Source of the DNA: Drosophila pseudoobscura
Taxonomy: Eukaryota; Arthropoda; Insecta; Diptera; Drosophilidae
Assembly (NCBI RefSeq): GCF_009870125.1
Contig: NC_046680.1
Coordinates: 5,332,001 to 5,396,000 of the forward strand
Length of the DNA: 64,000 nt
Direction of reading: 5' to 3'
This document shows, one piece after another, positions 56,904-64,000 of this stretch (the stretch's first letter is position 1; each line of letters begins with the position of its first letter). Position numbers and translations under genes: made by a program. Below the pieces are notes generated by a model. It searched no databases. It saw only the letters and a program-made list of their open reading frames with translations, and was not told the origin of the DNA.

Positions 56904-58716
56904 ATGGCGCTGCCAAAGAAAATTAAATGTTTTAAATATTTGGTTTACAGTTATGTATTTCTCCTAGCGGTAAGTTTGGCCCAAATTCTCCTCTCCGAAC
57001 GGGATAGATAGAGAGCATAATTAGAGCTTTGTAGAGTTATATAAGGTAAATGCAATGATATGAATGTGTGTGCGTCCGATAACGGTTTACACACATGTAT
57101 GTAATTGCACGGAAAATGTAATCAATTTGGGGAGCATTTGCATACAATTTGATTCTACATCACATCATTGTACGAGTATGTATGAACGAATATTCCCATT
57201 TCCTGCTAACCAAATCAAATCATGCATATTCCGAACGAATACAATCAACTTCATTTCATGCTCCTCACACTATGGAAATCTGTGCATCAAATGATGTAAA
57301 TACATGTACACGTATGTAGATACACATGTATGAACATCCTGCACAATGTAAAAACTTCTTGTCCTCGAATGTACAACGTCCCACATTCCCACTCACTCTC
57401 ACCATTGTGGCGAATCATGGGGGATATGTACACATTTTTATCCTTGAATACATACTCGTATATAGTATATTAAATCCCGAGTCGTAGTGACCTTGAGCTA
57501 GTTAAAAGCTGCGCCTACATACATACATACATATGTTTGGGTGTGCATGGGCTTGTGCACACAACACTTCGCATGACGTCAAAGGGAGTACAAATGAAAG
57601 CCTTCAGAATAGCATCCCAAAGTGGCAAGGACACTGTGATGAACGGGACGGGCGTTTAATCCTACTCGAACAGCTCCGTCAAATGAACACCATGCTTCTT
57701 TCGTATTTTAGCTAACTGGAGCCGCGCAGATATTTTTGGGAACATCCCTGTTGTGGGGACACTCGGTGTATTATGGAATTGTGCAGAACAAGTTGTGGGC
57801 CCCAGCCGCGATCCTCCTGTGCCTGGGTCCTGTGACCTTCATCCTGTGCTGGATGGGATGTCAGGCTACGAACCAAAGGAAGCGCTGCCTACTCGGAATG
57901 GTAATGCAATTGTGAAAAGGAAACTTACGTTAGCCATGGAGCATGCATCTCTATATATCACTAAATTTCTTTCTATATCCCCAGTTTTCCGCACTTCTGG
58001 TGGCCTGCATATGTGTTCAATTCATTATCTGTGGATGGTCCTTGGCCATGCGGGAGAACCTTCCAACTTCGGTAGAGATTTTCATTGACGATTCCTTCGT
58101 GGAGTTCTTGGACAAATTTTCGCGCACCAAAGTAGATAACTTGCATTTGTGGAATAGAATGCAGTCGCAGGTAAGTCTTTAGATATGGCTATAAATGAGT
58201 ATAATTGATTACTGGTTTGTTCAGCTACAATGCTGCGGCGTTGATGGACCTCTTGATTATCGTCGACTCTCGCTGCCCTGGTCCTGTTGCTCTCGTCCGG
58301 AGCACGCCTACGAATCTGCCTGCGATACTCACTACAAGCGCGGTTGTTTGGCCGTCGTATCGGAGCAAATCAAGAACCGCTTGCTGATAACCGCGTTCGG
58401 GGCTGCCATTATAGCTATTTTTCAGGTGAGATCATTGGAAGCACGCGCACCGATCACACTTCTCTTCAACATATAAACGCACTTCTGTTTACAGAGCTTA
58501 GGGATCTTCTGCGCAGTCCATTTGACCATTCTTTTTGGAAAGAACGACAATACGCACCCCATAAATATGAACCGGAAAAAGAAGCAACAGCAATTCTTAC
58601 CCCTAACCATACAGGACAAGCGGCATGACCTACCATCGCCCATTAATCTATCACCATCTGCACCAGGGCAGAGAGTTTTAAAAACTAATCTGCCTTCGGC
58701 CATGCAACACAAATGA
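56904..58716 (+). CDS. TM4SF: Tetraspanin, probably TM4SF
   Basis: This is a four-pass membrane protein of the tetraspanin family, which organises membrane protein complexes. Five exons are read: 56904-56969, 57712-57900, 57985-58170, 58225-58425 and 58495-58716. All have GT-AG borders and codon-boundary joins, giving 287 residues. Membrane helices lie at about 13-31, 52-70, 86-103 and 200-225. The large loop has the diagnostic CCG motif (C150-C151-G152 in LQCCGVDGPLDY) and further paired Cys (WSCC, SACD, RGC). The cytoplasmic tail is long, basic and Ser/Pro-rich. The gene is intact. I recall TM4SF as a fly tetraspanin near 60A; the symbol rests on that and the neighbours, while the family call is firm. 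Confidence 0.8.
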
Positions 58717-58986
58717 CAGACGATTAGTTTCTAAGATTGAAAATTTATGAAAAACTCCAAAGAAAAATTATAAAAAAAAACTAAAAAAAAAATGTTGTAA
58801 ACTGAGATGGAATGAATATAACTGTGACCCTCAATGTTACGTTATGGTAATTTTAAACAAATTTAACGTTCGAGAAAAGAAACAACATTTGAATTTGGAT
58901 TGATTCTCCAGTAGTTTAATTAAAGCTTAAAAACAATTGGATTTGCCTTGTTTTTACCTATGTATGGGCTCCGACGTGGCTTCGGG
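58717..58986. other. Convergent 3' region of tetraspanin and mRpS27
   Basis: This 270 bp gap separates two stops that face each other and should carry both 3' UTRs. AT-rich, no ORF. Confidence 0.5.
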
Positions 58987-60325
58987 TCAGTTGGCGGATC
59001 TCGTGACACTTGGCGGCACGTAGAACGTATCCGCTGCCTTTGGCGTCTTTTTCTTTCCGAACCAGCGCTTAGGATATTGGACCTTCTTCTTGTATATCTG
59101 AATATCGATGTCATCCTTGTTCTCAAAAAACCAAAGGTTTTGCCGCTTCGCTTCCAGCTCGTTCAGCGTTTTCTCAATGCTATCCTTCCGTTCCACTAGA
59201 CTCTGCTCCTCGATATACTTCTTTACAGCGTTCTCAAACTGTTTGGACCATTCTTGATAGGACTGACCATATTCAGCTAAGAGTTTCGGTTCGAACTTTT
59301 GGGAACTACCTTTTATACTACTCTCCAGTTTTTCGTGGATGGAGTTGGTCTGCGTGCATTGATCGAGTGCTTGCTGTAACGATTGTGTAAACTCGTCCGA
59401 GCCCTCCAGTTTCAGACTTTCAGCTACATTCTGGGAAGCGGTAAGGATTTCTTTGTAGAAAACCTCACGGTTTTTGGCCAGAAGACTGACAGCATCAGGT
59501 AATTTACCGCACAATACAAAGCCAAGAAGACAAATGTTTTGTTTCAGCTCTTTCAGAGTGCCTGAGCCAGAGCCCAATAGAATCATAGCTCGACCAAGAA
59601 CCTTTTCCTCCGTCTTATCACTTGTATCTTCTACATAGTTTCGAATAAATTTAACACGGACTTTTTCCTGAAAAAGAATTTTTGGTCAGTTCGTTGAAAC
59701 CATTAACAGAAATATAACTTGGTTTACCACTTCAGGAGCAGGTGCTGCAGGTATATTCTCGGACGATTCCAAAGGCTTGAAGTCTTTCACGAACCTAAAA
59801 AATGAGTGGAGTGCTAACGCCTCGACCAGCTCGCTATTGCATAAGCCTCTCTCCACAAGAAGAGCAGCAATCTGCGCTGCTTCTAATGTGTTTCCGCTGT
59901 GCAACAATAGGTCCATAAGGAAACACCCGGAGAACTGGTCAATAAACAGTCCATATTGGCTGGGACTCCGCAGAACCGTGATTACCTCCTGGGGATTTGT
60001 GGAGTCCAGTAATTGCTTCACCAACAGACTCGGCAAAAGCGGAACATAGCTGCATTCTTTTTGCTTTCTATAAGGGTTCCAAGGTTAGTTCAAGTTCTGG
60101 CTAAAACGTTCAAGCTTACCTGAGCTTAAGCAGCCTGTCCACCAGGTCCATTTGCCGATGATCCGCATTCACAAACAGATCCAAATCTATATTTGTTCCA
60201 GCATGCTGACTGCCCTCAGGTAAGAGGTGTCGAAACTTGGCTGGACCCTCACTCGCCAGCGCCTTGAATTCTGTTGAAAAATACGACATTGACATCCATC
60301 TTCTGGAAATCCTAGATCTCAACAT
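58987..60325 (-). CDS. mRpS27: Mitochondrial ribosomal protein S27 orthologue
   Basis: This is probably the PPR-type protein MRPS27 (mS27) of the mitochondrial small ribosomal subunit. Three exons are read on the minus strand: 60325-60120, 60067-59728 and 59667-58987, all with GT-AG borders, giving 408 residues (human 414). The N-terminus MLRSRISRRWMSMSYFSTEF is a typical mitochondrial presequence. The middle has helical-repeat text (LVDRLLKLR, VITVLRSPSQYGLFIDQF, NTLEAAQIAALLVERGL). The C-terminus is a long Glu/Lys-rich coiled-coil region with YPKRWFGKKK near the end. The ATG at 60325 is the first in frame; the TTG before it is ignored. Gene intact. The family is from memory of the pattern, so the symbol is moderately sure. 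Confidence 0.75.
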
Positions 60326-60385
60326 GGCCAATTAATGTAAATTTTAATTAATTTATTAAATTAAATGCAGGATTACGTCCAAAAA
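60326..60385 (-). promoter_or_regulatory. mRpS27: mRpS27 promoter region beside family A
   Basis: Between the ATG and family A are only about 55 bp. AGTGTTATCGTTGAAAAATA at 60386 resembles the Motif 1/DRE-relic/TATACC order seen at 9817 and 45109, but the CAGTGTGAC core is reduced to AGTGTTATC. Confidence 0.4.
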
Positions 60386-62530
60386 GTGTTATCGTTGAAA
60401 AATACCGTCCGACCCTCAGAAATATACCAAAATATACCGGCTTAATTGGAAATATACCAAAAATATACTGACGAATTAAAGTTATATTTTACATATTCCT
60501 CGTTTTCTTTCTTCCGTTGAATATTACTAGCTATATAGAACATTTAGCCGTGCCCCCTCAATTTTATACGATTAATGAATCAATTTTCTACAAGATTGGA
60601 TAGTTTTTAGTCCTTGCTTTTATTGTATTTTGGCTAAAACAAGGCATAAGCCAAATAGTTCAACAAAAAATCAGTCGCAATGTGGCTGGTATTTAAAGAC
60701 ATGATGCGTGTATAGGCCTTTGTACACCCTATTTCGTTAATTTTACATGTAGATCAAACGCAATTTATTAAGACCTTTTCTCAAATTGATATTCTTTAGA
60801 CATATTCAAGTACCTTATTAGTATCTTGTATATATTTATCTCGATCCTGATACCCACGGAGTCTTGGAAGACAAACGTATTCTTAATTCTATAACATCCA
60901 TTCCCCCAGGGTATGTGTGCGTGGAATGGGACTCATTGTTGTGAACCGGTTATGACGACTAATTCTTGGTTAATCTTTCTTCCGTCGAATATTCCCAGCT
61001 ATATAGATCTCTCAGTTTTGCCCAGACAATTTTATATGATAGCTGAATCAATTTTGATCAAGATTAACTATTTTTAAGTACTTGCATGTTTTTTATTTTG
61101 ACAAAAACACGATTTCATCAAAAATGTTCAATGTCGCAGGTTGTGACGTCAATGTTGCTGGTATTTGCAGACTCATTTGTTGTCAACCAGGGTATGTGCG
61201 TTTGTATACCCTATTTCGTGAATATTTTATAAAGATACTGTTTTCCAATCGACTTCTTTCAAATGTAATTAATAAAGGCCTTGTTTTAGATTGCATTTTT
61301 TTGGTCTATTCATGCATTTGATTAGTTATTTGTATATAAAACCTGATCCCTGTAGCGATTCTTTGTCTCTGTAAGAGGACCACTAATTGCAAAAAATCGT
61401 TTAAAATAGATACTGACTAGTTTCTGCATTAATTAGAGCATGGGATGAAACACATTTCGGCAATTCTATATCAGCCATTTCCCCAGGGTATGTGTGCATG
61501 GAATTAGCAACATGTTTGTGTATGGAATGGGACTCATCTGTTGCGAACCGGGTATTGCCAAATCCGGATATTTCAAGCTATATAGAGTTTTCAGCTTTGC
61601 CCACTTAGTTTTATCCCATAGATGAATACATTTTCTAACATCTTTAAATTGCTTGTAAGTATTTTATTTTGACTAAAATACGGGTTTCAAGTAAATGTTG
61701 CTGCAACTTTTGTGTATGGAATGTATGGACTCATTGTTGTGAACCGGTTATTACAGATTCTACCCGATTCAAATAAATACCAAAATATACGGTCTCATTT
61801 GAAAAATATACCGAGTGGTTCGCGCCAAATCGAAATTTTTTGAATGTGAGCGACAAGGACTTAAATGTTGTCAACCGGGCCTTTATCTATGCCCACATAA
61901 TGTTATACGATTAATGAATCAATTTTCTACTTAACTGGCCAGTTTTTAGTCCTTGCTTTTATTGTATTTTGACTAAACAATTTTTAAGCAAAATGGTACA
62001 ACAAAAAAAACAGTTGCAATGTTGCTGGTAAATTAGCAACATTTGTGTATGGAATGGGACTCATTGTTGCTAAAGCGAAACTGCGGCGAATCGGGTATTG
62101 CCACTTAGCTTTATCGCATAGATAAATACATTTTTTACAAGATTGCTTCTTTAAATTGCTTGTAAGTATTGTATTTTTACCAAAAAACGTTTTTCAAGTA
62201 AATGTTGCCGCAACATTGTGTATGGAATGGGACTCATTGTTGCTAAATCGAACTGCGGCGAATTCAAATTCGATTCAAAAAACGACCAATTCCTCATATT
62301 CTTTGTTCCGTTGAATAATACTATCTAAATAAAACATTTAGCCATGCCCACTCAATTTCGTACGATTGATGAATCAATTCTATACATGATTGGCCTATTC
62401 AAAATACTTGCATTTATTGGATTTTTATATAAAATTGAAAATTAAATTAATAGATGACAAAAATACCATTTAGCACTAAAAAACACCACAAGGGAGCGCG
62501 GCGAAAACCAGTTTCTACAGTATATACGGT
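60386..62530 (+). repeat. Family A repeats, several units in tandem
   Basis: Units start near 60400, 61780 and 62500 with TATACC motifs, and shorter pieces lie between. ATGTGTGCATGGAAT, GGAATGGGACTCATTGTTG and CCATGCCCACTCAATTT blocks recur. 62225-62515 is nearly identical to 37900-38175. ATACCGAGTGGTKCGCGCC occurs at 61810 and 62550. Confidence 0.8.
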
Positions 62531-62559
62531 CTCACTTGAAAAATATACCGAGTGGTGCG

Positions 62560-62860
62560 CGCCAAATCGAACTTTTTTGAATGTGAGCTCCCGGTTATGG
62601 TTGCAGCTCGGATTCGTCCATCGTGGCGCGGCTTATGGAGTCCGAGGCGACTCTGTTCAAGTAATGCACCCGCGACGCGTCTCGAGGACGAGGGAACGCG
62701 GCTTCTCCACCCCCCTTCCACAAAGCACGACGGCTGCCATCCACGCGGGTGATCTCGATGAGATGAGCCTCCGCATCGGACCGACGCGAGAACATGCCCC
62801 ATTCCCCACGTCTTTCCATCGCACCAGACGCCAGTTGCCGTTTTAGCCGAACAGCTGTTC
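62560..62860. pseudogene. GC-rich gene-like fragment within family A, similar to 37333-37440
   Basis: Sequences such as AGCTCGGATTCGTC and TATGGAGTCCGAGG recur here and near 37350-37385, in both cases beside family A. Only about 100 bp can be aligned by eye. No intact frame. It may be a gene piece moved together with the repeat. Confidence 0.3.
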
Positions 62861-62904
62861 ACCCCCACCCCCAGTCCGCGGTCTGTTCTTCTTCTTCCTT
62901 TTGC

Positions 62905-62962
62905 TATGATTTTGCTATGATTTTGCTATGATTTTGCTGTGATTTTGCTGTGAATTCGTCTT
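62905..62962 (+). repeat. 11 bp minisatellite (TTTTGCTATGA)
   Basis: Five tandem copies of TTTTGCTATGA or TTTTGCTGTGA lie at about 62905-62955, followed by a TCTTCTTCTTCTT run. Confidence 0.8.
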
Positions 62963-63034
62963 CTTCTTCTTTTTTCCACGAAATTTTCATGTTTTAAAAT
63001 ACCACCGGAAAATACCGAATATTTCCCAAATTTT

Positions 63035-63205
63035 TTTTTTCAAAAAACGACCAATTCTTTGTTCCGTTGAATAATACTATCTAAATAAAACATTTAGCCA
63101 TGCCCACTCAATTTCGTACGATTGATGAATCAATTCTATACATGATTGGCCTATTCGAAATACTTGCATTTATTGGATTTTGATTAAAACAAGGTTTAAA
63201 CAAAA
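63035..63205 (+). repeat. Family A, short piece
   Basis: CAAAAAACGACCAATTCTTT through CTTGCATTTATTGGATTTTG and AAGGTTTAAACAAAA copies part of 62275-62420 nearly exactly. Confidence 0.75.
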
Positions 63206-63324
63206 CAGAATTTTTCCCGACCAATACTAGTGTGGTTGCGGTCTGCAGCATGGGCATTCTCGATACAGTTGCTTGACCAAAAGAATAGGAACGTGGAATC
63301 GGAACATGCAAACATAAACATTAT

Positions 63325-63835
63325 GTATCGTGTTGGGTCAACATTGCTCATTTTGGGGAACATGTTCACTTATTTTTTAATAAGTCAACTCACTCATATT
63401 GCTCACTTGTTCACCTAGATTGCTCAGTTGCTCACTTGCTCACTGTTCGCGCAGAGATTACTAAGCACCAGAGATTTTGACACAAATACAATGTAACGAA
63501 ATACGTTACATTTCAATTTTAATCAAACATTTAAAACAAAACAAAAAAAATTGCAATGATTCCAAATTTTACTATACTTTCGAAGTATCGAATATATTTT
63601 GAATTAGCGACATATTGAATTTTCAAAAGAATAAACAGTCCTGAACGCAAAATGCCCTTTGAGGAGCAAAATTGCGCAAAAAGTGAGTAGAGAACATGTG
63701 AGCAAAAATTAACAAGTGAACAACTAAGAACAAGTGAACAAAAAAGAACAGTTTGGAAGGAACATGTTCAGTTGCTCACTTAAGTGAATAACTCTTTTTT
63801 GTTCACTCACTCATGAGTAACAGAACACTCGATCT
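63325..63835. mobile_element. Inverted-repeat element built of GTGAGCAA/GTTCACTTG motifs
   Basis: Left arm (63335-63445) has GCTCACTTGTTCACC, GCTCAGTTGCTCACTTGCTC. The right arm (63690-63835) has GTGAGC, AACAAGTGAACAAC, AGAACAAGTGAACAAAA and then CATGTTCAGTTGCTCACTT in the other sense. The interior (63450-63690) is AT-rich. The alternation of sense and antisense motifs is like a foldback element; ends and target duplication are not resolved. Confidence 0.45.
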
Positions 63836-63884
63836 ATAAGAATTTTTATTAACTTTAATGTGTTTTTCTTTTGTTTGCCTACAG

Positions 63885-64000
63885 CGTATGGTGTATACGT
63901 TGGTTACTTTTCCATTTGTCTGCAAAATTCTTGTCGAGATTAAATGGTTAGTACGAAATTGAAACAAGAAGTAAATAATTTTGAATGCTGTGCCGTCGTA
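63885..64000 (+). other. Possible exon at the right edge
   Basis: TTTGCCTACAG at 63874-63884 is a fair acceptor. The next bases read RMVYTLVTFPFVCKILVEIK before a TTAGTACG stretch with a stop at 63959. It could be the end of a gene lying further right or a chance match. No domain. Confidence 0.2.

Noticed and set aside
1-64000. tRNA, rRNA, CRISPR or bacterial-type operons
   Set aside because: No cloverleaf with the tRNA B-box pattern was noticed, there are no regularly spaced direct repeats with unique spacers, and the DNA is clearly insect nuclear.

Overview
The window looks like Drosophila nuclear DNA. It has short GT-AG introns, Motif 1/M1BP and DRE promoter elements, and proteins very close to fly orthologues. 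From memory, the genes TBPH, Cpes (CG4585), an NDUFAF3 orthologue (CG5569), Mtpbeta (CG4581), ken (CG5575), TM4SF and mRpS27 lie near cytological 60A on D. melanogaster 2R (Muller C). The repeat content (DINE-1/Helitron-like elements with GTCTGTCC microsatellites, LOA-clade LINEs) suggests an obscura-group-like species, but that is inference.

Layout. 1-1281 (-) holds the 5' four coding exons of TBPH. 2.2-7.3 kb is a block of a TATACC-rich repeat (called family A here) carrying a 1.3 kb LTR-like insert, an inactive Tc1 element and a 610 bp inverted-repeat element. 7.9-9.8 kb (-) is Cpes. 9.8-38.5 kb is almost all repeats: five sizeable DINE-1-like copies, two LOA-clade LINEs, a 1.8 kb inverted-repeat element nested in one LINE, LTR-like pieces and a short tandem array. 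Several decayed spliced gene fragments lie among them (17.3, 24, 25.5 and 36.3 kb). 38.7-39.5 kb (+) is the NDUFAF3-like gene. 39.6-42.3 kb is a third, badly decayed LINE. 43.3-45.1 kb (-) is Mtpbeta. 45.1-49.2 kb is family A plus unassigned DNA. 49.2-55.2 kb (+) is ken, with a long 5' intron. 56.3-58.7 kb (+) is a tetraspanin gene, convergent with mRpS27 (-, 59.0-60.3 kb). 60.4 kb to the end is family A again, with a short gene-like fragment, a minisatellite and an inverted-repeat element.

The resident genes look intact and constitutive: RNA binding, sphingolipid synthesis, complex I assembly, beta-oxidation, mitochondrial translation, a tetraspanin and one developmental repressor. They do not form a pathway. 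The main structural point is that the TATACC end of family A lies next to Motif 1 or DRE promoter elements and faces the 5' ends of Cpes, Mtpbeta, mRpS27 and ken, on both strands.
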